Source of the DNA: Rhodamnia argentea
Taxonomy: Eukaryota; Streptophyta; Magnoliopsida; Myrtales; Myrtaceae
Reading direction: 5' to 3'
DNA: 64,000 nt
Assembly (NCBI RefSeq): GCF_020921035.1
Contig: NC_063151.1
Span: 17,676,934-17,740,933, forward strand
A model generated the notes under the pieces. That model did not search any database. It was not told the DNA's origin and worked only from the letters and a program-made list of their open reading frames with translations. A program made the translations under genes and the position numbers. This document shows, in pieces, positions 33,261 through 48,437 of this stretch. How positions within the stretch are numbered: the stretch's first letter is position 1; every line of letters begins with the position of its first letter.

Positions 33261-35240
33261 ACATAACATAATAATTTCATTAAAAATTTAATTCATTTCA
33301 ATCAAAATAATTAAGTTGAAGTGTGTAACTTGTATGATGTATAAACCACCTTGATTCCTTGTTTTTAATGGAGCAAATACAATTCAACACAATATGATTC
33401 CAGGGTTGCTTGTCAATCTTCCAATTGTCTTTTCAACTGCCGAGACCGATGGAAGAATTTGGAGGGTCATGTCAAATTACAATGCGTCTAATCTTAATTA
33501 AATGTATTTACTTTTAATTACTTTAGTTAAATGCATCTAGTTTTAATTATTTTAGTTAAATGCATCTAGTTCTAACTATTAAGCATCTTAATTCTTAGTT
33601 TTACGAGTCTTTATTATGATGTCAGTTTCAAGAGTTCAATTATGTTAATACTCCAGAAATTATTTTGGTTTCTAGGATTCCAAGAGTCATTTTCTTTTGT
33701 TTAGCAGAATCTCTCTATATATAGAATTGTAATCTCATTTGTGTGACAAACAAGACTTGAAGTTGATGAATACATAGGAACTCCTCAAATGAGCTAATTT
33801 CTATCTCGGTTCTTTATCTAGGTTCCTTTGTGGTGAACCAAGAAATATTTTATCCGTTTTTTTTTTTTTTTTTTGGGGTTGAAAGGAAATCTTTTATCCT
33901 TGGCTGGTGGGTTTCTAGGTTCCTTGGTGGTGAACCAAGAAATCTTTTATCCTTGGCTGGTGAGTTTCCTTTAGTCATTAGTGGTAAACTTCTCCTATTC
34001 TCAAATCATTTATCCTCAATTGATGGCCGGCCTTTATGTATTGGTGGTATCTATCCGAAGTCCATTATCCTTTACCGATTTTGTTCCTTTAGGCCTTGAT
34101 GGTGAATTTTATCTATCTCGATCTTTATCGTTGGATGGTGGCGTATCTTGTATGCCTTGGTGGTGATTATTATTTATCAACAATCCTATTATCACTCAAA
34201 ATATGTTCCCATCACGCACACGCATCAAAGGGGTACCCTAGTTTTTATAGGTTGTTTAGCGTGCATCTTGCAGCTATAGCATCTCAATAATTACCGAAGA
34301 TTTCAATAAAAATATCCAACCATTCGGCCGCAGTTAAACCAAATACACTCTCAGTACTGTTTCTTCTACCCATAATTGCGCTTGAGGTAATGCAAGTTAT
34401 CTAGACTTTTGAATCTTTATAAGGGACAACGTATTTGAATCCACTTGTGCGTTGGTGGAGCGACAAAGACTATTCTTAAAGAACTACCTCTCAAACTGAA
34501 CACTCTTAACCCCCTATTAGAAACAATTGATTGGTGTGTTGAGGGCTTTTTTCAGCTGAGTAACTAGATGTCACCCGTTCGAATGCCACATCTATGTGCA
34601 AACTGCTCTCTATTAGGATCACATACACAAATCAAAAGCCTCACATTAATTGGTTCATTGAGCTTGTAATGTGTTTGAGGGGTCTCCAATTTGCTAGGGC
34701 GCTGTAATCCTGTACCTTTCAATTTTTTCAATATATTTCTAAAATTTGAGAAAAATTTCAATATAATCCTCAACTAAAATTGTTGAATTGCCTATCATGT
34801 CGGCGGCGGCCTTGCTACGCCTCACGATTGATGATACAAGGTGGACAAGTTTGACAAAATAACGTCGTTTTACTTAATTGTCTAATTTTCTTGTCGTCGG
34901 ACCGCCTCTTGAAGAGATAAATACTCGTCCTCCATGTTAGGGTGTGATTCATACTCCCCTACAACAGGAAAACACGTAGGTCGGGCGAGGGTCCGGAGGA
35001 GTTGCCCCGGCTGCCCCCTGGACACTAAAGGGCTTTTACGATTTAAGCCCATAATTTTTCATTAGTAATTTGGACTTGGGCTCTGCCCCCTAGACACTAG
35101 AAGAATTTTACGATTTTAGCCCATAATTTTTCATTAATAGTTTGAACTTTGGCTTGTGAATAGCTACTGCTATATATAATCGTTTTCGCTTGTAATTAAG
35201 CGATGTAACGAGAGGTGCGAGGTGCTTATTATAGTGGAAT
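33261..35240. other. Decayed repeat DNA
   Basis: No gene. Around 33500-34200 the sequence has LTR-like features: a ctatatatagaat TATA stretch near 33715 and repeated ccttggtggtgaa and ttatccttggctggtg units between 33820 and 34160. At 35011-35158 a 72-bp unit starting ctgccccct is tandemly repeated twice. Likely retroelement debris; family unknown. Confidence 0.35.
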
Positions 35241-38452
<3,212 letters not shown>

Positions 38453-39434
38453 CGAAATCATTTCTTTGGACGTAGCCCTAATTTAAGGGTGAATCAGAAT
38501 AAAATATCATATCTCGATTTCTCCTTTTTGCTTTACGTTTTGCTTCGATTTGATTACGCACTGAATCCTAATGCTCCATGCTCGTGAAGCTTGTGGCTGT
38601 CGAAATCTCAGCGAGCTTGGCAACCATGGGCCGAGCCTCCGGATCTCGACGCGCTTGGCCACTCCTCCTCCATGGCCATTGAGCAAGAGCAAGCCGACCC
38701 GGTCGGCCCAAATCTGACTCATCGGAGCCAAAAACTAGAGTGTACCACAAGCACATTCAGTTCAGCTTTCGAGAGGAAGAGAAGACCCACTCCCAGAACC
38801 CCATCAGACGAAGTAGATTCAGTTCATAATGCAGATTGTAATTGCAGGTCCACTCCTCGAACCCCACCAGCCGAAGCAACTCACAAGAGCACGTTCAGTT
38901 CAGCTTTAGAGCAAGAGAAGAAAAGCCAAAGGAAAATCATTTGTTGGGAGACGGAATTCATTCCATTTTAGAGAAAATGAGTTGTTTGGTTTGATTTGAG
39001 CTGGAGCTCACTGCCACGGATGATGATATCCGGAAGAAAATGAAAAATAACAAAGAGAAAATAAATCTGAAAAATTTAAAATTAAAACGAAACCACTTCA
39101 TTTTGTCTAAAATTATCTACTCAGATTGTTGATTGAACATGGTACGGAAATCGGCCAGCGTTAACTAGACAATCTCGTTAGCAATTTCAATTGGAAATTG
39201 ATTCATAACATTACCTTGAAATTTATCGCAAAAATTTAGAACAGCATCGAAACGATCAAAAAATTTAGGATTAAGCTTAAATTCGTTTAAGAATGAATCC
39301 AGGATTTTTCTCGAAAATTTAACATTTGCCATCAAATTACTGCACTGGACGTTATTAACATAGAATATTAATTAATCAACCAAAATTTTCTTAAGCACGG
39401 AAAAAGCCCCTACAAATATCTTCTCCTCCCCCCA
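38453..39434. other. Intergenic DNA downstream of the MYB gene
   Basis: No gene supported. A 126-codon plus-strand frame at 38591-38971 contains two copies of a short stretch (RRPTPRTPSDE and CRSTPRTPPAE) next to FSSA, an internal duplication, but no known domain. Confidence 0.4.
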
Positions 39435-40142
39435 TCATCTCCAACTCGTCTCAGCCATCGCGGAGTTCACATAATCTCTAACCTCCCTCGCGATTACCCC
39501 TCTCATCACCTCCCAGAACCCCTCGTCCGGCAACCCTTTATCCTCCCTCCGCTTCTCCGCCGTCGCCGCCGCCCCCGGCGGAGCAAGAGTCAATGCAGTC
39601 AATGGTCCGTCCTCCCCCTCCTCCTCCTCGATGTCCATACGACAACCACTCACTGACATTTGCTCGTTATAACAATCGCTCCCGTGATTTGCGCCGCTGT
39701 CCTTGTGCTGTGCGGAGGCCCTTCTCTTGAGGGTGGAATTCCAGTGGTTCTTGACGGCGTTGTCGGTCCGGCCGGGGAGTAGCCGGGCTATGGTGGCCCA
39801 CCTGTTGCCGTACGCGGCGTGCGCGGCGAGGATGGCGTCGTCCTCTGCGGCGGAGAAGGGGCGGTGCTCGACGGCGGGGCTGAGCTGGTTGCACCACCGG
39901 AGCCTGCAGGACTTCCCGGACCGGCCCGCGATGTGGCGGCCGATGAGGGACCAGTTCCTGGGGCCGTACCGCTCGACGAGCGCGGTGAGGACGCGGTCCT
40001 CCTCGGCGCTCCAGGGGCCCTTGACCCGGTCAGTCCCGCGGGCGGAGGAGGCCGGGTTCCTGCGGGAGGACGAGTCGGATGAGGACGAGCCGGAGGAGGA
40101 AGAAGAACACGCAGGAGACGACCGCCGGCACGTCATATCCAT
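39435..40142 (-). CDS. R2R3-MYB transcription factor, MYB44-like (subgroup 22)
   Basis: Single exon, 235 residues. A Ser-rich N-terminus (1-38) precedes two MYB repeats. R2 (about 39-90) carries Trp at [15 protein letters not shown] and LRWCNQL. R3 (about 91-143) has Phe in place of the first Trp (HRPFSAAED), then NRWATI and [11 protein letters not shown]2R3-MYBs bind DNA through these repeats in the nucleus. Family marks outside the repeats are a TALTLAPPG stretch, like the TSLSLSLPG-type motif of subgroup 22, and a C-terminal [14 protein letters not shown], like the VMQEMIRAEVRNYM-type motif. Lack of introns also fits that subgroup, whose members act in stress, ABA and auxin responses. The bHLH-interaction signature is not seen in R3. 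The coding region is GC-rich compared with its surroundings. A TATA box lies 73 bp upstream. Confidence 0.92.
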   Translation of the reverse strand: MDMTCRRSSPACSSSSSGSSSSDSSSRRNPASSARGTDRVKGPWSAEEDRVLTALVERYGPRNWSLIGRHIAGRSGKSCRLRWCNQLSPAVEHRPFSAAEDDAILAAHAAYGNRWATIARLLPGRTDNAVKNHWNSTLKRRASAQHKDSGANHGSDCYNEQMSVSGCRMDIEEEEGEDGPLTALTLAPPGAAATAEKRREDKGLPDEGFWEVMRGVIAREVRDYVNSAMAETSWR

Positions 40143-40214
40143 CCAGGAGAAAATTTTCTCCCACTTCTTGGACGAAGAGTGAAGAGTGAAGAGGCAAAGG
40201 AGTGAGGGTTGTGC

Positions 40215-40222
40215 TTTATATA
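40215..40222 (-). promoter_or_regulatory. TATA box of the MYB gene
   Basis: TATATAAA on the minus strand, about 73 bp upstream of the start codon and followed by a pyrimidine-rich leader. Confidence 0.65.
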
Positions 40223-40455
40223 TGCGAGAAAGAATGGAAAAAAAACAGACGGCGGCCGAGGGAGGGAGGGAAGGAGTGATGTTTCCAGGAAACTGGGTCG
40301 TGTAAAGCTGGTGAGGGGAGAGTAGCTAGGAAGGAGATTCGATTAGGGTTGTGATTTACCTTCTGGGAGACAGCTTGGCAACGCAGCTCTCGATGCGCTG
40401 CTGTTGCGAATGGCCAATGAGGTTTTTCCTTATCAAGAAGATATGGGATTGGCCG

Positions 40456-40900
40456 GAAAAAAAATAACATAAAATGGTATCTGAATATCGATTCGATTCG
40501 ATGTGCAATATGATCACTGAATTTTTATTTTAATTTTTTTCAATGTGGTCCTTGAAATTTAGGTCAATGTACAATGTCATTCATGAACTTTAAATTTGTT
40601 CATTGTAGCCTCCGAATAATTTTGTACATGTTCAATTTAGTCCACGGACTATGTGAAAATGTTCAATGTTGTCCTTTCATCAATTTAAGTTCAAAGACCA
40701 TATTGAACATATTCATGTAGTTCAAGGGCTAGATTGAATATAAACCAAAAGTTTAAAGATCACATTAAATAAATTAAAAGTTCATGGACGATATTACACA
40801 TTGAAATAAAGTTTATGGACTACATCGAACAAATTAAAAGTTCAAGGACCGCATCGAACATTGGCCTAAAATTCAAGGAACGTTTGTGTTATTTTTTCAT
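40456..40900. repeat. Foldback MITE upstream of the MYB gene
   Basis: Left arm gtccttgaaatttaggtcaatg and its mirrored right arm cattggcctaaaattcaagg are part of longer inverted halves, each itself built of degenerate ttcaaggaccacattgaac-type units of about 40 bp. It begins roughly 235 bp upstream of the TATA box. No protein. Confidence 0.65.
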
Positions 40901-41052
40901 ATTTGTACACAGCAAACGAACAAAAAGACTCCTACATGAGTATTTGTTAAACATTCCAGTACATAAAGTTTGTCATTTTGCATGCATTGTATTTCTGTAT
41001 TAAGTGAGTAATCTGGGCATCCGATACAAAAATATTTGCTTTATATGGGTTA

Positions 41053-42128
41053 GTTTATTTCACGAAAAATGAATGATTGTCTAAAAAATGATCAATTGTA
41101 TTTAGGGGTGATCGATTCCCATTGGGATTGGGAACCGGACCACCCTATCCGATGTGGTTCCCAACGGTTCAATGATTGGACCGGTCGCATTTCTATCTTT
41201 GGGAGAAAATTGCTAAAAATCATAAACTATATACACTATGACACATTTACCGCAAAAATTTTTTGTGACCAAAAAATCCCAAACTTGCACCCGTGTGGCA
41301 CATTTACTCCAATTTTTTTTGTAACACCAAAAATCTCAAACTTTTACCTATATGACAAATTTATCCTAAATTATTCTTTTAAGGCACCAAAAATCTCAAA
41401 CTTGTATGCATGTAACATATTTACCACAAATTTTGAGGTAAATATGCCACACATATATAAGTTTAGGATTTTTGGTATCACGAGAAAAAATTTCGAGTAA
41501 ATGTGTCACATCGATACAAGTTTGAGGTAAATAAGTCACGTGGGTGCAAGTTCGTGGTTTTTTGCTCCACCAAAAAAAAAATATATTAGGGTAAATATGT
41601 TACAATGAGCATAGTTTAGGAATTTTGGTAATCTTTTTCATTTTTATGATTTATCGTGTAGCTTTTTTCGTGAATAACATGCTCACCAAACCACCTTTCT
41701 ATAATTGCATTGTGTTGTCGCTAAACCTAAAAGTCATACTAAGCATCTTAATTTTAGGTTTAGGTAACACACACTATTCGATCTAGTCGGTCAGGTTCCT
41801 CCTAGAACCGAGAACCAAACCAACCGTAATCGGTTTCAATTTCATGGAATTGGGAATCGAACCCGAGCCTGTAAGAACCGAGCCAAACTAGCCAATTCGG
41901 TTCGTACTAGGCGGTTCTTGATTCGGTCGATCCATTATGCTCGGCCGTACTTATATTGCTTACAAAATTTGAATGAACCAAAAACATTTTCATCGTCCAT
42001 GAAAATGTGTACATTATAGATGTAAATTATTTTACAATAATAAAAATATATTTGATTGACTAATTTTGTAAGCGATACAATTGATTATTTTTTAAAAAAT
42101 ATATTCTTCAAATAATTCATTTTTCACA
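41053..42128. mobile_element. Three-level nest of short DNA transposons
   Basis: The outer MITE has ends tttatttcacgaaaaatgaa and its mirror at 42111-42128. Inside it a hAT-like element begins TAGGGGTGATCGATTCC at 41103 and ends near 41940 with gaaccg-rich subterminal DNA. Inside that lies a MULE-type MITE (about 41201-41641) with ends like those of the elements at 29796 and 56262 and the same acatttac repeats. The target duplications are imperfect. Confidence 0.55.
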
Positions 42129-42753
42129 ACAGTAATGGAGCCTAAGTATGATTATCAAGTGCCCTACATGTACTCATAAGCAATATCCAATATATAAGAC
42201 TTGATTATACCAAATTGACAAATTTTAGGATTTGATTGTACTTTTTGAAATTTTTAGGACTCGACTACACTAGAATTGTAATGCACTTACCTCGTTTTTA
42301 TTATCCAAAGTTGACATTTTAAAAATGTAAGCGGAAAAGTACATAGAGAGCCATGTTTTCATTCATTAATGGGTTGAAACTAAGCGATAGGGAAATCACT
42401 CTTTCCTACCAACGTTTAAATTGTGAAAAAAAGTCTGACAAAAAAATTTATATGAAGAAAACAAATCAGACAAATATGCATGGTTAAAATTTCCTCCGTC
42501 ACCTCAAATCAACTATTTTATTGTTGCCACCGCAAACATGTATAATACACACGTTTATTTTCTTAATTAAGTTTGTATATATGTGATGTCCAAATTTTCA
42601 TTCCATGAATTGGAGAATTTGTGAATGAAAGAACTATATCAAGTGTTTTTTATTAGCACATTAAGTCGGGCTTATTTTGGGGCAAATGCTTGACCTTGTT
42701 GTTTTTTAATCTTTCGGACCATGTAATTTACTTATAATTGTGTTCATGCCTCT

Positions 42754-42986
42754 GTTTATTTCACGAAAAATGAATGATTTGGATAATATTTTCCTCAAGA
42801 TAAATGCTTATATCGCTTGAAATAATTAGTTGATGGAAAAAATCTTCTGATTATCGGCAACAAATGTTATTCAAACATTTTTGCGAACGACGAGGATATT
42901 CTTTTCATTCATTCGTCGTTATAAGCGACACAAGCGATCACTTTTGAAAAAATAATTTTAAAATTATTTATTTTTCGTGAAATAGT
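42754..42986. mobile_element. MITE related to the outer element at 41053
   Basis: Inverted ends tttatttcacgaaaaatgaa and tatttcacgaaaaataaata (reverse complement), about 25 bp, enclosing 180 bp with no frame. A relative lies at 61329-61557. Confidence 0.6.
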
Positions 42987-45900
42987 TGCTCTCTAAAAAA
43001 AAAACTACTAGCCTAATGATCTGACGGTATTTTTAGTTATTTCTGATCAAATGATTTTTCAATTAATGATTGAGATTATATTGTCACTGTCGATGGTGTA
43101 TTACTCAAAAAAAAAAATGGTTAACTCTTTACGGTAAAAAAGGAAAGTGATGTGATGCATAATCATTGTAGCTCTGGCACATGGTTATATGGAAAGTGTT
43201 TTAAATAAGACATGTTGGCAACAAAGATGGCAAAGCTGTCATGCACGAAAAACATAAGACAAAAAAGCCACGGAGCCAAAGAACGCGAATTCAAAAACGG
43301 CGAGGTGGGCCCCGCCGTCCCCCACTGTGCTCCTTTTTTCAGACTCGCTTTCCGCGATCTCAGTCCTACAGCTGGAGGCGGTCCAAAACCCAGACCGCCC
43401 CGCCCCGAGTCATACGATCTCCGAATCAACGGCTCAGACCAACCGTCCCCGAAAACGACCGGAGAAAAACCTCAGTTTCTTCTCTTCCCGTTCTTTTCCT
43501 TTTCCGATTTCAAAGCATTAGCTTGGTTTTGCCTGTTTCTTTTCTTTTTTTTTTTCTCTTTTCCGGCAGCGCGATGTGAATAGACCCGATCATCGGCCTG
43601 GCACGCAGGAGCCACATTGATCCGTAGGTCGCTTTTCGGATGACCCTGGACGATGCTTTTGCGTTATAAAGTCTGGCGTGCCCGAGTCAGTTAGGCTCGC
43701 GACAATCCAGCTCGACGATTTTGTACAATTTGTGCAAATAAATACAATGCTTCCAAAATACCTAAATGTTTACCCTCTCTATATAACCACTTCTTTGACA
43801 TGGACTTCTTCATTTTCAACCCAATTCCACGTAGGATGGGCTCCACTCCCAGCCTGGAAGAACATCCACGTGAATGTCAAATTCGGCTCGGTTTGGTTTT
43901 TCCTTTTTCCTTTTTTCTTTTTTGTAAATAGCAGTCGGAAAAAATGTAAGTTTGTGGCACTCTCGCTCCTAAGTTCCTTCCTCCCTCTATTTACAGGATG
44001 ACCCCGTGTCGATAGTTAGTTACGTTGGCTAGCTGGAAACCAAGTCATCAAAGTTATTCAAACTCACATCGATGATCACAAGGTTGAACAGCTTGAACTA
44101 CTTCGGCATCTTCTCGAGTGAAGCTCGTAACTCGAGCTTGTGCCTACTCCAGCTTGAACGGTTCGCGAGACGTAATCGAACCACGATTATCTTTTCACCA
44201 GCATCTAACTGTCGCAAGAAGCGGACGTATATTAAGCCCTTGAGTCACACATGACTCGCATGCATATAAAGTAGAGGGAAAATCGTTTTAAGGCCATCGA
44301 GCTCGAGCTCATTTTACGACTTGATTGCAGTCGAGACGAGTTCGAATGCCTCGGGTTTCTCTTTCCGAGTCAAGCTGGGGTACGAGGGGCATATGACCTT
44401 GAGCAATCTTGCTAGAAGACAACCTTATCATCTTGGCATACTATTCTTGAAGTGACCAAAAACTGCCAATGCCAGCTAATGTGACTCCCCTCCTTGTCCT
44501 AAACTAGTTAGTTTTATTTACTTTAGTATTTTCTTTTTTTAACCCTCAATCTTTTATTTTTATTTTTATATTTCTAAATACATAAATATTTTTATATTTT
44601 AGCCCTTGGAGCTTTGGAATTTGATAGTTAATGAATTAGCAAAGGAAGATCGGTCATTACTCATTAGATACGGACCCAATCGAGTGCCACCACAGCTGGT
44701 CAGACCAGAGTGCATGAAAGTCTTCATTAGTTGCCCTAGTCCAATAGTCAACGGCGGCGCCAGCTCATCGTTACATCGTGGCCGTCCGTTTGGGTTTCAT
44801 CGCCAGCTCATCACGTGAAGCTTCTTTCATGTGTATCGCTCAAAGTTTTCAGTCATCGTCTACGATATCTCTTAAGTCTTGTAAACTTGGATCTTGGAGG
44901 GAAATTTTCAAAAATTGAGCATGTGACCGTGGAGGGTCCATGCTTTGCCCGTGTTCCGACAACGAAATCGTTTCATATAAATTTCCTCCTCCTCCTCTTC
45001 CTCAGATACTTTTAAATTACTGTTCTTCGAAATACGTTGATGGATTTTTTTAAAACAAATGAATTTATCGAACTATAGGGAGCGACTAATACGGTTTTTC
45101 CTTCCGATCCGTTGGCTGGTTTAGATTCAGCGGTGCTGTAGGATCCCATGCCCCGAGAGCGAACAAATCTTGGATGCACCGTGAGACGAGGTGGATCTCG
45201 CATGTGATGCGACGATGGATATGAATGGTCCAGGTCTACCTGATGCATTGTGTCCGAAATGGTGTGGGACGGAGGAGGAAATATAAGGTTTGGCTCTCTT
45301 TCTTTGTGCCTACGTGGGTCAAAGTCAAACTTAACAAGTTGGGTTTATCTGGTTTGGCTGTCTCATGTTTGTCTCTTCTCGTCCAAACCCAACAAACATA
45401 TGAAACCGTGAGCAGGAAACAGTGCATTCGTGCGCACAGAGCCACAAAAAAATAAAAAAATATCCATGTCTTCCAAATATTATTAGTTTAATAAGTAAAT
45501 GCTCTTATTTTAATGTCCAATTGGGATTAGTTTACTACAACTGACAACCCAGTTACAACCCAAAATAACACACACACACACACACATATGTACACACAGA
45601 GAGAGTAACTTAGCTTATGCTTTTAATTCATTGTTACATATACGATCCCATCAAAAAAATTCGAAAGCGGTTTACTCAAGTTTGAATAATAGGACAACTA
45701 AAACTTTCAAATTCTATAGGTTTCGGGTTTTTTTTTTTTTTTTCAAGACAATGGTCCTTTCAATAGTGAAATCAAATGGCCATTGCCAACTTAAACTTTA
45801 CAACGAAACACACATTGGAAGGGATAGGAAGTCCGAATCGGAGATTGTGAATTGTGAATTGTGAATTGTTCTCCATTTTTTAACCGTGCTTTCATTGTAG

Positions 45901-46098
45901 CATCGGGTGTGCCAAGAGTGAAAGTAGAACTATCTTTTCCGGAGATATAAAAGTCGGATCGATAGGATTTACCTATACAGAACATCCTCACTAAATTAAC
46001 AAAATAAAAAATCCAAGACATGAAAAAAAAAATCGATAGGACTTGCCTATACGGAACGTTCTCACTAAATTAACAGAATAAAACACCTAAGACGTGAT
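42987..46098. other. Intergenic DNA without a recognised gene
   Basis: Several frames overlap around 43160-43580 in GC-richer DNA, but none carries a recognisable domain and they overlap on both strands. There is a CA repeat at 45569-45588. I see no gene here. Confidence 0.4.
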
Positions 46099-46111
46099 TA
46101 AAAAAAAAAAG
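46099..46111 (-). terminator. Pol III terminator of tRNA-Phe
   Basis: On the minus strand a run of 11-12 T residues about 25 nt beyond the tRNA 3' end, the usual RNA polymerase III stop. Confidence 0.7.
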
Positions 46112-46135
46112 AGGGGCGGGGGAAAAGGAGGAAAA

Positions 46136-46160
46136 TGCGGTGAGCGTGGATCGAACACGC

Positions 46161-46203
<43 letters not shown>

Positions 46204-46208
46204 CCCGC
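46136..46208 (-). tRNA. tRNA-Phe (GAA)
   Basis: 73 nt on the minus strand fold as a complete cloverleaf: acceptor GCGGGGA, D-arm GCTC...GAGC, anticodon arm TCAGA-CTGAAGA-TCTGA with anticodon GAA, T-arm GCGTG-TTCGATC-CACGC, discriminator A. No intron and no encoded CCA. The fifth acceptor pair is G-A; to my recollection the same mismatch exists in plant cytosolic tRNA-Phe, so it is not a sign of decay. It reads codons UUC/UUU in cytosolic translation. Confidence 0.97.
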
Positions 46209-48437
46209 AAGTTGCTAAAGCTTAGCCAAATAAATTTATTTTGTTTAAATTTCATCTAAGAAGAGTCCGATTTTCGAACCCCGCTGAAAAGCTGAATGGG
46301 TCGGTTTTAGGTTTTTAGCTGCATACGTCTTGCTTCGACTGGCAAGTTGCAATTACAATGTTTGGAACATCCTTTTATTTATTTTTTATTTTTTTTGGGT
46401 TTTGTCTTTAAAAAATATAAATGCCCGGAACCACTAGTCGGACTCATCATTACTAACAAGCGAACAATCACAACCTGAATCGCTTGATGGTGCTATTGCA
46501 CACGCAGAAATCCTTGTTTGTTCCATTTTGCTCAGCTCGTTTCTCCATTGAGGATGCTCTTGATGTGTTTCAGTGGCTTAGAAGACTTGCCGGCGTTCAG
46601 CGCCTGAATCCTTACGAGATCGAGCTGTTCACGACAACCCACTCTGGGCAAACTTCCCGTTAAGTATCTCGGGGTTGCCTTTAGTTTCAAGACGCTTTCA
46701 CATAAACATTGAAAATGGCTCTTTGATTGAATTACTGCGCTCCAGTATCTTGTCGTACTTCCAAACGTCAAGTTCACAAGTAGACTCAGTTGCATGATTT
46801 CAGCGTGACTAAAGAATAGCTCTTCCATAGAAGCGTCAGGGGAGATGAAATCAGTTGGACGAGGAAGGCTAGGTTTTCGAAGATTGCATTTATGAAGTAT
46901 GCTTATACTCTTATACATCTCCGGCTCATTACATTACAATCCTACTCGATTCGGGTAGCCCAGCTCGATTGCCATCCACTACGAAGCTCCTGCGATTTGG
47001 CTGCTAAGCCTACTCAGATTAGCACATACACAAGGAGAGATTAGTTCGATCCCTGAACCTTTTGTCGAACTCGTTATTGCCCTAGGCAATGGCTGTGAAA
47101 CTCCACTACATGGGAGTTCCACCTGTGATTTATCTGCTCCTCTCGAAGCACCAAAGTCTCTGCCTTCCATCCTAACTCCACCATGGATGATCAGCAAAAT
47201 TAGGGCTATGAGGATAATGAAGATTGTCGCAAATGTGAGTTCTGCTTGTGCTATGCGTACAAAGCGGTCGGTAATTGGAAAGGTAAGATGTCAGTGGGCT
47301 ACGTGGACGATGAAGGGTAGAGATTTCTCGAAAACCTTTTTGAAGCTTTGCAAGGAGCGGTACTAATGTACCACATCCTCAGATCTCGCCTTGCCTTTAT
47401 TGGTAATAATGTAATCCGCCTGCCGTGGATGTTGTTGAGAGCATCTAGTTTGTAGTTAAAAACCAGGCTTGAGATTGGTAAAGCTTGAGGAGTCAGTCAC
47501 TCACAGGAGTCTCTGTCGGGTGGTCTATAATAATCGAACCCATGTACTTGTCCCATTCATTCTTACTTCGAAAGAGAAAATGAAATAGTTAATGAATCAG
47601 GCGCAACCACATTAAAATATCCTTATAGCTCGATCGCCCCTAGGATAAGGTGGCTTTTCCCCCCTCTTTTTCTGATGAAGATGTGTCCAGCATTGACGAG
47701 ATTGTAGATTGCAGATTTGCCCGGGCACCACGCTCAGTCGGAAAGCCCGTCGCCCCTGCCTCCACCATGATGCACGTGGGAAGCCCAGCAATACAACAAA
47801 AAGCAGGCGGCAGGCCCGTCCTCCGGAGACTAGCCAAGATGCCAATTGGGGTTACTATCGATTGCTGGTAACCATCTACTAACTGTGAACTGTCATTTTC
47901 CTCTCAAGATACCTCTGCAACTTAATCTTACAAATTGCTATAACATGGCCAGAAAGGAAACTTTTGTTTCTTGTGTGAGTTTTTACTTGGGAATATGAGG
48001 AACTTTCAGGGTAATATTAGATGGCTCGCTACCAAAAAAAGAAGTTGAATTAATGAATTAACAGTGAGTACAAAAAGTTGGATTTACAGCTAGAGATGAG
48101 CTTCAATAGAAAGTATCGAACCTATCAGTGCTTTTAAGATCTCATTCTAACCTGGAAATTCCCGCCACCAAACAAAATAGTCGATTTAGCCAAGAGCTCC
48201 CCAGGTATGACACCATCAGTGCTTTTGCGTTCTTAACATCATTGTTGTTGATTTGGAACTGCATAGCACAGAAGCCACATCCTCCCAATGAGCCAAAGCC
48301 GCATTCCAATTACTGCAGCTTCTTTTTCAGATCCTGAAAGAAAGTCCGCAATTGAAAGATCCCCCCAGTTTCTTTAGGTTATGAAAATGGTAAAAGCAAT
48401 TGATCCCAACAGTAAACCACCTGAAAATCGAGGCCAC
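46209..48437. other. Intergenic DNA between tRNA-Phe and UROS
   Basis: Minus-strand frames at 46532-46918 (128 codons) and 46979-47260 are open but unrecognised. The second contains a hydrophobic helix (FATIFIILIALILLIIHGG) without an ATG in front of it. 47650-47871 is open on both strands with no domain. The part nearest 48437 probably contains the 3' untranslated region of UROS. Confidence 0.35.

Noticed and set aside
34500-34780. Possible second tRNA-derived SINE (gttcgaatgcc box near 34578)
   Set aside because: Only a B-box-like motif is seen; no A box, tail or boundaries could be defined.
38591-38971. 126-codon plus-strand frame with an internal duplication
   Set aside because: Low complexity with no domain; the duplication can be at DNA level only.
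39667-40182. Long frames overlapping the MYB gene on both strands
   Set aside because: GC-rich coding DNA leaves few stops in other frames; only the 39435-40142 minus frame has the MYB repeats.
43160-43583. Several overlapping frames in GC-richer DNA
   Set aside because: No domain in any frame and conflicting strands; probably intergenic DNA.
46532-46918. 128-codon minus-strand frame
   Set aside because: I do not recognise it and see no promoter, splice sites or repeat of it elsewhere; not enough to call a gene.
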